Assembly (NCBI GenBank): GCA_015490055.1
Contig: WFYP01000280.1
Span: forward strand, 1 to 14,300
DNA: 14,300 nt
DNA from: Nitratifractor sp.
Lineage (GTDB): Bacteria; Campylobacterota; Campylobacteria; Campylobacterales; Sulfurovaceae
Direction of reading: 5' to 3'
Under the pieces are notes generated by a model. It had not been told where the DNA came from, did not search any database, and was given only the letters and a program-made list of their open reading frames with translations. Below are positions 1 to 6,592 of the stretch, one piece after another. Both the position numbers and the translations under genes were made by a program. How positions within the stretch are numbered: the first letter of the stretch is position 1; each line of letters starts with the position of its first letter.

Positions 1-114
1 CGCAATATTGATCGTATCGGTTTGCAAACCATCTTTTGAATCCACAAATTCAACAAAATTATTTTCATCGCTAAACTTTCTAAAGTTTTTTATTTTTAAG
101 CTTTTGAGATACAT
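1..114 (-). CDS. N-terminus of an OLD/RecF-like ABC-fold ATPase (partial, runs off the window)
   Basis: Reading the minus strand from an ATG at 114 gives 38 uninterrupted codons to the window edge, starting MYLKSLKIKNFRKF. This 'L-x-I-x-N-F-R-x-F' opening is the typical first beta strand of SMC/RecF/OLD-type ATPases, where it precedes the Walker A loop; that loop would lie beyond the window. An AGGA Shine-Dalgarno sits about 8 nt upstream, and the only earlier ATG (120) is followed at once by a stop, so the start is well fixed. OLD-family proteins pair this ATPase with a Toprim nuclease and often act in phage defence or DNA repair, but the C-terminal part needed to tell is absent. It is divergent from rplM. 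Confidence 0.6.
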   Translation of the reverse strand, partial: MYLKSLKIKNFRKFSDENNFVEFVDSKDGLQTDTINIA

Positions 115-159
115 TTACATTTCCTGATCTTTTGTGACACAACTATTTATACAAGGAAC

Positions 160-165
160 ATTATA
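160..165 (-). promoter_or_regulatory. Putative -10 box for the minus-strand ATPase gene
   Basis: On the minus strand positions 165-160 read TATAAT, about 46 nt upstream of the ATG at 114. No convincing -35 box is seen. The motif AAGGAACA (plus strand) lies directly downstream of it at 153-160 and again at 194-201, so these copies flank the box and could be binding sites. The call rests on motif match only. Confidence 0.35.
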
Positions 166-180
166 GCGAAAATAACCCGG

Positions 181-355
181 TATTTGCAAATTGAAGGAAC
201 ACTTTAAATGTCCTGTTATTTTTAAGAAAATAGTAAAATGCTACTTTTTTCTTTAAAATCGCCAGTTTTTTATATAATATAACTATTGCTTATGTCCTTT
301 TAGGTGGCTATATCATTATTAATGGACATTTAGTGTTCCTTGATTTGTAAAATAC
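181..355. repeat. Imperfect inverted repeat, ~30-bp arms, in the rplM upstream spacer
   Basis: The left arm (about 181-214) and right arm (about 324-355) are reverse complements apart from small indels. The shared core reads AAGGAACAC followed by TAAATGTCC on the left, and GGACATTTA then GTGTTCCTT on the right. They enclose about 110 bp of AT-rich sequence that contains another TATAAT (273-278). No ORF of note lies inside. It could be a degraded miniature mobile element, or a pair of operators between the divergent ATPase gene and rplM. No clear target-site duplication is visible. Confidence 0.6.
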
Positions 356-402
356 TGATAATAACAGACATTTTGTTAAATTTTGTCCGTTTAATTTTAT
401 TG

Positions 403-408
403 TATAAT
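403..408 (+). promoter_or_regulatory. Likely -10 box of the rplM-rpsI promoter
   Basis: A perfect TATAAT preceded by TG (TTGTATAATAG) lies about 150 nt upstream of the rplM start. Transcription from roughly 414-415 would give a 5' leader of about 140 nt that includes the structured element at 497-537. No strong -35 hexamer is present, which is usual in Campylobacterota. Confidence 0.5.
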
Positions 409-496
409 AGCCAATACACAAATACACTAATAACCAATTCTACATTTTAATCTTAAAAATAACTTAATTTAAGAGCTATTTAAGGTTAAGAGGATA

Positions 497-537
497 TACT
501 TTCGCCACTGCTTTGAGTGGGAGTGACTACTCGAGTA
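497..537 (+). promoter_or_regulatory. Structured rplM leader, candidate ribosomal-protein autoregulatory RNA
   Basis: The leader just before the rplM Shine-Dalgarno can fold compactly. An outer stem pairs 497-500 plus 503-504 with 532-537 (six pairs with a 2-nt bulge). Inside it CCACT (505-509) pairs with AGTGG (516-520) over a 6-nt loop, and GAGT (521-524) can pair with ACTC (529-532) as an alternative. The sequence is richer in G+C than its surroundings, which supports a constrained RNA. L13 leaders that bind their own product are known in other phyla; that this is one is an inference. Confidence 0.35.
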
Positions 538-555
538 AAAAATAAAGGAACTTAA

Positions 556-981
556 ATGAAATTTACAAAAGCACTTAAGCCTAGCGAAGTAAAGCGCGAA
601 TGGATTTTGATAGATGCAGAGGGTAAAACTTTTGGTCGTATTTTAACAGAGGCTGCTACTTATCTTAGAGGTAAGCATAAGCCATCTTTTACACCAAATG
701 TTGATTGCGGTGATTATGTTGTTATTATTAATGCAAAAAAAGCTAAATTTAGTGGTAACAAATTAGATGACAAAGAGTATTTTAGACACAGTGGTTACTT
801 TGGTAGTACAAAGAGCAACAAACTTAGCGATATGCTAGAAAACCACACTGAAAAACTTTATAAGTTAGCAGTAAGAGGTATGCTTCCTAAGACTAATCTT
901 GGTAGAGCGATGCTTAAAAAGTTAAAAGTATATGAAGGCGAAGAGCACCCTCATACAGCACAAATAAGTAAAGGAAACTAA
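556..981 (+). CDS. rplM: 50S ribosomal protein L13
   Basis: The gene encodes 141 residues, the usual length for bacterial L13, which binds 23S rRNA early in large-subunit assembly. The N-terminal part carries the typical W-x-L-I-D-A-x-G-K-x-x-G-R-x(2)-T pattern (residues 16-31). The C-terminal part has the family signature around GMLPKTNLGRAM followed by Y-x-G-x(2)-H-P-H. An AAAGGAAC Shine-Dalgarno lies 6-10 nt before the ATG. It is followed by rpsI with one base between stop and start, the conserved rplM-rpsI operon. A TATAAT promoter and a foldable leader lie upstream. Nothing about the protein is unusual. Confidence 0.97.
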   Translation: MKFTKALKPSEVKREWILIDAEGKTFGRILTEAATYLRGKHKPSFTPNVDCGDYVVIINAKKAKFSGNKLDDKEYFRHSGYFGSTKSNKLSDMLENHTEKLYKLAVRGMLPKTNLGRAMLKKLKVYEGEEHPHTAQISKGN

Positions 982-982
982 G

Positions 983-1372
983 ATGGCAAAAGTTTACGCA
1001 ACTGGTAAAAGAAAAGCAGCGATAGCTAAAGTTTGGCTAGAGTCTGGTAAAGGTGAAATGACGATTAATGGTAAAACATTAGATGAGTGGTTAGGTGGTA
1101 GAGAGACTTTAAAAATGAAAGTTAACTTACCATTAAATGCAACTAAGCAATTAGAAGCTGTAAATATTAAAGCTACTACATTAGGTGGTGGTATTGCTGC
1201 ACAAGCAGACGCACTAAAGCATGGTATTACAAAAGCATTAGTAGCTTATGAGCCATCATTTAGAAGTATTTTAAAGCCTATGGGTCTTTTAACAAGAGAT
1301 GCAAGAGTTGTAGAGAGAAAGAAATACGGAAGAAGAAAAGCGAGAAGAAGCCCACAGTTCTCAAAAAGATAA
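983..1372 (+). CDS. rpsI: 30S ribosomal protein S9
   Basis: The 129-residue product opens with the typical YATGKRKAAIAKVWL stretch and ends in the basic tail GLLTRDARVVERKKYGRRKA...SKR, the S9 signature. That tail reaches the P-site tRNA in the ribosome. The length matches the family. It is co-transcribed with rplM: its ATG starts two bases after the rplM stop, and its Shine-Dalgarno (AAAGGAAAC) lies in the end of rplM, so translation is probably coupled. A strong intrinsic terminator follows 14 nt after the stop codon and closes the operon. Confidence 0.97.
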   Translation: MAKVYATGKRKAAIAKVWLESGKGEMTINGKTLDEWLGGRETLKMKVNLPLNATKQLEAVNIKATTLGGGIAAQADALKHGITKALVAYEPSFRSILKPMGLLTRDARVVERKKYGRRKARRSPQFSKR

Positions 1373-1385
1373 TTGTTCTCTTCTC

Positions 1386-1422
1386 TTCAAAAGGCATTCG
1401 CCTTTTGGATTCCTACTTTTTT
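1386..1422 (+). terminator. Rho-independent terminator of rplM-rpsI
   Basis: CAAAAGGC (1388-1395) pairs with GCCTTTTG (1400-1407) over an ATTC loop, and the stem can be extended by a U-G and a U-A pair. A run of six T residues follows at 1417-1422. It begins right after the rpsI stop, as expected for the operon end. Confidence 0.85.
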
Positions 1423-1539
1423 ATTCCCACTATTTTTTCTATTCTATTTATTACAATTTACACTATTTATTGCTACTGTTAATTGCGTATTGGTATGTCT
1501 ATATTTTTGAGTATAGGAGATTATTGTATATTGTTTGGT

Positions 1540-1619
1540 AAGGTTGAAGGCTGAAGGTAGAAGGTTGAAGGGGGATTGATATAAACACCTTCAACCTTCG
1601 CCCTTCATCCTTCTCCCTT
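1540..1619. repeat. Two opposed arrays of heptanucleotide repeats forming a long hairpin
   Basis: Five tandem heptamers of the form AAGGNNG fill 1540-1574 (AAGGTTG, AAGGCTG, AAGGTAG, AAGGTTG, AAGGGGG). After a short spacer, five heptamers of the complementary form CNNCCTT fill 1585-1619 (the first of these is ACACCTT). The two arrays pair: 1560-1571 and 1588-1599 form a perfect 12-bp stem, and the remainder pairs except at the variable NN positions, giving an arm of about 33 bp. The structure ends 23 nt before the MFS start. No ORF is present in 1373-1642 beyond this and the terminator. Confidence 0.85.
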
Positions 1620-1642
1620 TTACACATTTAAAGAGAAAAATC

Positions 1643-2797
1643 ATGAGAAGGATAGAGAGAAATATAAGTTTAGTTAAGTGGATTTATATAACACAAGGAT
1701 TGGTATTTATTGGACCAGTTTTTATGTTATATTTTGGAAGTAGAGGTTTGGAGTTGTCTCAAATATTGATGTTGCAGTTTATTTTTTCTGCTTCGTCTAT
1801 GGTGTTAGAGTTTCCATCTGGATATATTAGCGATAAATTGGGGCGTAAAAGAACACTTGTTGTAGCTTATGGCTCGCTTGTTTTAGCTGTTTATCTGTTT
1901 TTAAAAGGCGTTAGTTTTAACACTTTTGCACTTGCAGAGTTTGCTTTTGCACTTGGGTATTCGCTAATTTCTGGAACGCTTAGCTCTTTGCTTTTTGAGT
2001 CTCTTAGAGTTTTTGGTAAAGAGTGCGATTATAGTAAAGTGTTTGGAGCTATTGTTCATAAGCAACTTTTAGCAATAGCATTTGCAGGTATTGTAGGTGG
2101 ATTTATAGCAAAATTTATAAGCTTAGATGCCACGGTTGTAGCAACACTTTTTGCCTTTTTAGCATCGTTTGTACTCTCGCTATTTTTAAAAGAGCCAAGC
2201 GTTGTAAACGCAAGAGGCATAAAAGAGGATATAAAAGATTTTAAATTAGTGCTAAGCAACAAAGAGTTAATCTCGATTACAATTTTTGTTGCATTAATAT
2301 TTGCATTTAACCAAGTTAGCTTTTGGTACTACCAGCCATATTTTAAGGCTATAGATGTTGATTTGGCATACTTTGGCTTGCTTTTTGCATCGTTTCAGAT
2401 AGTTGCATCGATTGGCTTTAAATACGCAAATGCAATAATGCAAAGGTTTAGTAAAGAGCAGATATTTATAATGGTATCTGTTGCAACACTAATTAGCTAT
2501 GTAGGAATGTGGTGGTTCTTTTCGTACGCTGGGTTAGTATTTATCTACCTGCAACAGTTAGTTAGAGGACTATTTACAATACTCTCTAGCGAGTACGCCC
2601 ACAAGTTTGCTAGCAACGAGCTAAGAGCTACAACAATATCGTTTATGTCGCTAGCCAAAAAGCTCCTATTTGCAGGCAACTTATACCTTTTTGCACAAAT
2701 AAGCAAGGGTGTAGGAATGGAGCATATTTACTTGATAATGGCAGGGGTGTTGGCTATTTTACTTGTGCTATTTTTTGTGTTAAAAAGGGTGTTTTGA
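1643..2797 (+). CDS. Major facilitator superfamily transporter
   Basis: The 384-residue protein is almost wholly hydrophobic, with about 12 predictable membrane spans, the usual MFS size and topology. The loop after the second span carries the MFS motif A as GYISDKLGRKR (residues 60-70), with the conserved Asp, Gly and Arg. A degenerate counterpart lies at the start of the second half. The preceding 'LEFPSG' and the later 'RATTISF' are common in the drug-efflux-like MFS branch, so proton-driven export of a small molecule is the likely role; the substrate cannot be read from sequence. The ribosome-binding site is weak (AAAGAGA). The hairpin of heptamers lies directly upstream. It is followed by an SDR gene on the same strand after 44 bp. 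Confidence 0.85.
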   Translation: MRRIERNISLVKWIYITQGLVFIGPVFMLYFGSRGLELSQILMLQFIFSASSMVLEFPSGYISDKLGRKRTLVVAYGSLVLAVYLFLKGVSFNTFALAEFAFALGYSLISGTLSSLLFESLRVFGKECDYSKVFGAIVHKQLLAIAFAGIVGGFIAKFISLDATVVATLFAFLASFVLSLFLKEPSVVNARGIKEDIKDFKLVLSNKELISITIFVALIFAFNQVSFWYYQPYFKAIDVDLAYFGLLFASFQIVASIGFKYANAIMQRFSKEQIFIMVSVATLISYVGMWWFFSYAGLVFIYLQQLVRGLFTILSSEYAHKFASNELRATTISFMSLAKKLLFAGNLYLFAQISKGVGMEHIYLIMAGVLAILLVLFFVLKRVF

Positions 2798-2829
2798 TTT
2801 GCATCATTAAAATGAATAGATACTTTTAG

Positions 2830-2835
2830 TATAGT
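2830..2835 (+). promoter_or_regulatory. -10-like box immediately before the SDR start, possible leaderless transcript
   Basis: TATAGT ends six bases before the ATG at 2842, so a transcript starting at the usual distance would begin at the start codon itself. There is no Shine-Dalgarno in the 20 bases before the ATG, which fits leaderless initiation. This is motif reading only. Confidence 0.3.
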
Positions 2836-2841
2836 ATAAGT

Positions 2842-3657
2842 ATGAGTAAAAAAGTAGTTTTAATAACAGGCAGTAGTAGCGGAATGGGTCGTGCTACTGC
2901 TTTGTATCTTGCCAATCGTGGGTTTAAAGTTTATGCTGGTAGCCGAGAGCCAGATAAGCTAAAAGAGATTGAAAGCAGTAATTTAATGCCAATAAAACTC
3001 GATATAACCGATATAAAAGGTGTGCAAGATGCTTTGAAAGATATTGAGCAAATCGATATTTTAATAAACAATGCAGGCTATGGGCTTGTTGGAAGTGTAG
3101 AAGAGGTTAGTGAAGAGCAGATGCTTGCACAGTTTAATGTAAATGTTTTTGGTGTTTTTAGGGTTTGTAAAGTTGTAATACCTAAGATGCGAGAAAATGG
3201 TGGTATTATTATTAATATTAGCTCGTTTCTTGGAAAAATTGGTTTGCCACTTCTTACCTTTTATAACTCTAGTAAATATGCATTAGAGGGTATTACTGAC
3301 TCTTTGCGACACGAATTAAAGCCATTTAATATTCGTGTACATTCTATTTTGCCCGGCTTTTTTGATACAAACTTTGCACGAGATAATTTAGTGACCAATG
3401 AGCTAACATTTAGCATACATTCTCCATATAAAAAGATGGTATCTACACTTGCACCAACCTTAATAGAGCAAATAAACAGTGGCAACGATAAAATAGAGGT
3501 AGCAAAACTTATTTTAGAGATTATAAAAGATAAAAACTATAAAGCACGCGTAGCAGTTGGGCAGAAGGCTAAAAAGTTTATACCAATGCGACAAATTTTA
3601 AGCGATGAAGAGTTTGAAGACAGAGTAGAGAACTCTTATAATTTAAATAGGTTGTAG
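2842..3657 (+). CDS. Short-chain dehydrogenase/reductase (classical SDR)
   Basis: The 271-residue protein is a classical SDR: a Rossmann-fold oxidoreductase using NAD(P)H. The cofactor motif TGSSSGMG is at residues 9-16, NNAG at 76-79, and the catalytic residues are Ser128, Tyr141 and Lys145 (YNSSK). Ser and Tyr are 13 apart, as in the family. The Arg at 35 (GSRE) at the end of the second strand suggests NADP(H). After PGFFDT the C-terminus is long, as in retinol-dehydrogenase-like SDRs of bacteria, but the substrate is unknown. It lacks a Shine-Dalgarno, and a -10-like box is adjacent. The AraC-type gene begins two bases past the stop, so the pair is probably one transcript and the regulator may control the enzyme. 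Confidence 0.88.
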   Translation: MSKKVVLITGSSSGMGRATALYLANRGFKVYAGSREPDKLKEIESSNLMPIKLDITDIKGVQDALKDIEQIDILINNAGYGLVGSVEEVSEEQMLAQFNVNVFGVFRVCKVVIPKMRENGGIIINISSFLGKIGLPLLTFYNSSKYALEGITDSLRHELKPFNIRVHSILPGFFDTNFARDNLVTNELTFSIHSPYKKMVSTLAPTLIEQINSGNDKIEVAKLILEIIKDKNYKARVAVGQKAKKFIPMRQILSDEEFEDRVENSYNLNRL

Positions 3658-3659
3658 CA

Positions 3660-4568
3660 GTGGATAGCTTGTTTTTTAATTTAAATGCTGCAAAGTATAA
3701 AAAAAGTAGTGCTGGGTGTGGAATAACAAGAGTAGATATATTGCAAGGTCTGCTATATTTAGATGCTAATAGTTTAAAAAAAGAGGTAACTTTTAAAATA
3801 GATTCTGTTGATAAAATGGCTATAATTTTTGTGGTTAAATGTGGAAATACAGTTTTAAAATTGCTTGATGAGGAGTTGCTTTTAAATAAAGAGAGTATCT
3901 ATATTTACTCTTTAAGTGGGCAAAAATTAGATATTACATTTAATGCAAAAAGTGAAGTCTTTGTTCTCTTTATTGCAGATTTTTTCTTAAAAAATTATCT
4001 TAGCAGTAACGAGAATAGTAGTATAAATTTGCTCTATAGTATGCTGCAAAACAGTTCAGGATTATCTACACTGTGTAGTTGCTATTTAGATGAAGTTAGC
4101 AGTTATCTTGTGCAAAATTTGTTAAATATAGATGAGAATACAAATTTGCTAAGTTTAAAAGCAGAGACTCTATCTTTAGAATTGGTGGTACATTTTTTAG
4201 ATATGTTAAAGTTTAATTTAGATGGTTTTACACCACAAGAGTTAAAGCTTGCAAATAGGGCAAAAGAGTTACTTGTAAAAGATTATGTAAATCCACCAAC
4301 GATAAAAGAGTTGGCGAAACTCTGCCAAACAAACGAAACAAAACTAAAAAGAGTATTTAAAAAAGTAGAGAACTCCACTATTTATGAATTTATCCAAGAG
4401 TTACGGTTAAATAGAGCCTATTATCTACTAAAAAACGAAGGCTACAGAGTAGGTGAAGTAAGTAGAGCAGTTGGATATTCCCATCAGGGAAATTTTGCCA
4501 AACTTTTTAAAAATAGATACGGTGTTGAACCATCTTTGATAAGTAAAATTCTTTTTGTAGCTAAATAG
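3660..4568 (+). CDS. AraC/XylS-family transcriptional regulator (PchR-like)
   Basis: The 302-residue protein ends in the paired helix-turn-helix region of AraC regulators. The first HTH is around residues 214-235 (TIKELAKLCQTNETKLKRVF) and the second around 262-287, with the family signature VGYSHQGNFAKLFKNRYGVEP. The spacing and the 'RVFKK...IYEFIQELRLNRA' linker resemble PchR-like members. The N-terminal 190 residues are a putative sensing domain with no motif I can name. I chose the GTG at 3660, which has an AGG about 9 nt upstream; no ATG occurs in frame until residue 56, inside the sensing domain. It follows the SDR gene by two bases. The palindromic element at 4609 begins 40 bp after its stop. 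Confidence 0.85.
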   Translation: MDSLFFNLNAAKYKKSSAGCGITRVDILQGLLYLDANSLKKEVTFKIDSVDKMAIIFVVKCGNTVLKLLDEELLLNKESIYIYSLSGQKLDITFNAKSEVFVLFIADFFLKNYLSSNENSSINLLYSMLQNSSGLSTLCSCYLDEVSSYLVQNLLNIDENTNLLSLKAETLSLELVVHFLDMLKFNLDGFTPQELKLANRAKELLVKDYVNPPTIKELAKLCQTNETKLKRVFKKVENSTIYEFIQELRLNRAYYLLKNEGYRVGEVSRAVGYSHQGNFAKLFKNRYGVEPSLISKILFVAK

Positions 4569-4603
4569 TATTGATTTCTTCTTTTTGTTTATATAAACTA
4601 TAG

Positions 4604-4773
4604 TAATAGACTTCTTGCAAAATTCTATAAATGTATCTATTGTCTATTATGTATCATATTTTACTAATTAGAATTTTGACTTAGCTTTAGCTATGACTTC
4701 AATTCTAATTAGCAAAATCTAATACATACTAAAAAATACCTACAAAATATAGAGTGTTGCAAGTAGTCTAATA
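4604..4773. mobile_element. MITE-like palindromic element (4609-4768) with TAATA on both sides
   Basis: The 160-bp segment 4609-4768 is its own near reverse complement. The terminal 21 bases match in 18 positions (GACTTCTTGCAAAATTC on the left against GACTACTTGCAACACTC on the right). An inner block (4648-4675 against 4701-4728) matches in 25 of 28. The centre is TAGC-TTTA-GCTA (4682-4693). TAATA directly abuts both ends (4604-4608 and 4769-4773), as a 5-bp target-site duplication would; a TA-only duplication with flanking coincidence is the alternative. There is no coding capacity, so mobility would need a transposase in trans. It ends 22 bp before the peroxidase ATG. Confidence 0.72.
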
Positions 4774-4790
4774 ACTTATAGGAGAAGATT

Positions 4791-5870
4791 ATGAAAAAGT
4801 TTTTGCTACACCCAGTTACAATTACTACTATTGTAATAACATTGATATTGCTTTTGCCATATGTAGTGCCTACAAAAGCTACGCCACATTGGAGTGATGA
4901 TGAGCTTAGAGAAGAGGCATTAAATTCTAATATGTTGCCAACTCCTAAAACATATAAAGAGTTGTTAAAAGTTGTAGATAATCCGAAAAATAGGCTAAGT
5001 AGAGATAAGATTGCACTTGGAAAGAAGCTGTTTTTTGATACTAGACTCTCAAGAGATAAAAGTTTAAATTGTGCATCGTGTCATATTTTAAACGAAGGTG
5101 GCGATGATAATAGACCTACTGCTATAGGTTTTGCTGGTCGGGCAAATCCGCACCATTTAAATTCTCCGACTGTGTTAAATGCTGCTTTGGCAAAATATGA
5201 ATTTTGGGATGGGCGTGCAAAAGATGTAGAAGAACAAGCAGGTGGACCAGTGCAAGCACCTTTCGAAATGAATATGACACCAAAAGAGGTTGAAGAGCGA
5301 TTAAATAAAGATAGTGCATTAAAAGCTGAATTTAAAAAAGTGTTCAAAAAAGATAAAATAGTATTTGGTGATGTACAAAAGGCAATCGGTGCATATGAAA
5401 GAACCTTGCTTACAAGAGGAAGTTATGATGAATTTTTAGATGGAAATAATAGTGCAATAAGTGCAAGTGCCAAGCGAGGAATGACACTATTCATAAGCAA
5501 AGGATGCAAAGGTTGCCACACAGGAATGAGTGTGGGCGGACAAACTATTCAAAAATTTCCACTTAGATACTATTTATCTGATTATGTAGGCTTACTGTTA
5601 AACCCAAAATTATCTATTAAAGATAACCCATATCCATTTAAAAACTTAGGAAATTACTACGGTAAAGAAGAAATGCAACTATTTCGTGTACCAATTTTAA
5701 GAAACATAACAAAAACAGCCCCATATTTTCATAATGGCTCGGTTAAAGATATAAAAGAGGCAGTTCGAATTATGAGCAAGTATCAATTAGGTGATGAGTT
5801 TAATAAAGAGCAGATAAAAGATGTAGTAGAGTTTTTAAAAACGCTTGAGGGGAAAATTGTAGAGTATTAG
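4791..5870 (+). CDS. Dihaem cytochrome c peroxidase (CcpA/MauG family)
   Basis: The 359-residue protein reduces periplasmic hydrogen peroxide with electrons from cytochrome c. It has an N-terminal hydrophobic helix (about residues 10-27) that serves as a signal or membrane anchor; I see no clear cleavage site. Two c-haem motifs are present: CASCH (94-98) and CKGCH (239-243). Between them are the conserved FWDGRA (138-143) and EEQAGGP (147-153) blocks of the family. 'APYFHNGSV' (310-318) follows, and Met328 is a candidate sixth ligand of the electron-transfer haem. Length and order fit bacterial Ccp. The start has a GGAGAAG Shine-Dalgarno. The MITE-like element occupies the space where its promoter would be, so the element or the sequence beyond it must supply transcription. 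Confidence 0.92.
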   Translation: MKKFLLHPVTITTIVITLILLLPYVVPTKATPHWSDDELREEALNSNMLPTPKTYKELLKVVDNPKNRLSRDKIALGKKLFFDTRLSRDKSLNCASCHILNEGGDDNRPTAIGFAGRANPHHLNSPTVLNAALAKYEFWDGRAKDVEEQAGGPVQAPFEMNMTPKEVEERLNKDSALKAEFKKVFKKDKIVFGDVQKAIGAYERTLLTRGSYDEFLDGNNSAISASAKRGMTLFISKGCKGCHTGMSVGGQTIQKFPLRYYLSDYVGLLLNPKLSIKDNPYPFKNLGNYYGKEEMQLFRVPILRNITKTAPYFHNGSVKDIKEAVRIMSKYQLGDEFNKEQIKDVVEFLKTLEGKIVEY

Positions 5871-5894
5871 AATTAATTTGATATACTATTTTCT

Positions 5895-6023
5895 ATGAAG
5901 AAAAAAATAAAAAATAAGAAACCATTTGATAAATTTGTAGCTATTTTAGATAAAAATTTTAAAATTTATGATATAAGATATAATAAAATTATCAATAAGG
6001 TTAATGAGGATAAAAATGGATAG
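5895..6023 (+). CDS. Possible small lysine-rich protein overlapping the mog start (uncertain)
   Basis: An ATG at 5895 opens 42 codons ending at a TAG at 6021-6023, eight bases inside mog. The product starts MKKKIKNKKPFDKFVAILDK and is strongly basic at its N-terminus. There is no Shine-Dalgarno, but a TATACT box (5882-5887) lies seven bases before the ATG, which would suit a leaderless message. The overlap with mog could couple translation. In DNA this AT-rich an ORF of this size can arise by chance, and the likely mog -10 box lies inside it, so I rate it low. Confidence 0.22.
   Translation: MKKKIKNKKPFDKFVAILDKNFKIYDIRYNKIINKVNEDKNG
5979..5984 (+). promoter_or_regulatory. Likely -10 box for mog
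   Basis: TATAAT lies 31 bases before the ATG at 6016, giving an expected leader of about 25 nt that contains the Shine-Dalgarno. There is no clear -35 box. Confidence 0.4.
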
Positions 6024-6549
6024 AATTAAAATTGGTGTTGTTACCACAAGCGATAGAGCGAGTGCTGGGATTTATGAGGATATTTCGGGTAAGGCTATTA
6101 TGGATACATTTGGCGATTATCTTTTAAATGAGACTGAGTATGTTTATAGATGTATTCCTGATGAGCAAAGCATTATAGAAGAGACGCTTTTAGAGCTTGC
6201 AAAAGATGAGAAGTGTGATATAATTGTAACAACTGGTGGAACAGGGCCAGCACCTCGAGATGTTACTACTGAGGCTACAGAGGCGGTTTGCTCTAAGTTG
6301 CTTCCTGGGTTTGGAGAGCAGATGAGAGCGGTTAGTTTGCAGTATGTGCCTACGGCAATTCTTTCGAGACAGACAGCTGGGATTTGCGAGGAGAGTTTAA
6401 TTGTGAATCTGCCTGGAAAGCCAAAGTCTATTCGTGAGTGTTTAGATGCAGTGTTTCCTGCTATTCCTTACTGTATAGATTTAATTGGTGGCAGTTATAT
6501 GGTGGCTAATGAAGAGGTTATAACTGTTTTTCGTCCGAAAGGGAAGTAG
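6016..6549 (+). CDS. mog: Molybdopterin adenylyltransferase Mog
   Basis: Mog adenylylates molybdopterin with ATP, the step before metal insertion in molybdenum/tungsten cofactor synthesis. The 177-residue protein has SDRAS (12-16), the pterin-binding loop TTGGTGPAPRDVT (72-84), PGFGEQMR (97-104) and LPGKPKSIRE (132-141). Asp49 and Asp82 fall where the functional aspartates of the E. coli enzyme are. The adjacent ATG at 6004 would add four residues; I prefer 6016 because AGGA lies 5 nt upstream and the motif numbering fits the family. The PAPRD loop and full length point to Mog rather than the shorter MoaB. The downstream 70-residue and Nudix genes follow on the same strand, with no link to cofactor synthesis that I can see. 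Confidence 0.9.
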   Translation: MDRIKIGVVTTSDRASAGIYEDISGKAIMDTFGDYLLNETEYVYRCIPDEQSIIEETLLELAKDEKCDIIVTTGGTGPAPRDVTTEATEAVCSKLLPGFGEQMRAVSLQYVPTAILSRQTAGICEESLIVNLPGKPKSIRECLDAVFPAIPYCIDLIGGSYMVANEEVITVFRPKGK

Positions 6550-6577
6550 TTAATGGCTGATGGCTGATAGTTAATAG
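6550..6577 (+). repeat. Heptanucleotide tandem repeat, four units, directly after the mog stop
   Basis: The four units are TTAATGG, CTGATGG, CTGATAG and TTAATAG, starting at the base after the mog stop codon. They fit a common pattern YTRATRG and resemble the arrays at 1540 and 6802. Confidence 0.7.
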
Positions 6578-6592
6578 TTTTGGAGTTTTAGA

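Noticed and set aside
1423..1539. Search for a small gene or tRNA between the rpsI terminator and the heptamer hairpin
   Set aside because: There is no start codon with a ribosome-binding site and no cloverleaf; it is AT-rich spacer only.
1540..1619. CRISPR array from the repeated units
   Set aside because: The units are 7 bp and contiguous with no spacers, so they are tandem repeats and not CRISPR.
2056..2262. Antisense ORF inside the MFS gene, and similar antisense ORFs in ccp, sucC, sucD, oorA and oorB
   Set aside because: They lie wholly within well-supported genes, have no ribosome-binding site and give low-complexity or Ser/Ala/Leu-rich products typical of shadows.
6004..6015. ATG four codons upstream of the chosen mog start
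   Set aside because: Its AAGG is only 3 nt away, while the next ATG has AGGA at 5 nt and gives family-like numbering. It remains possible.
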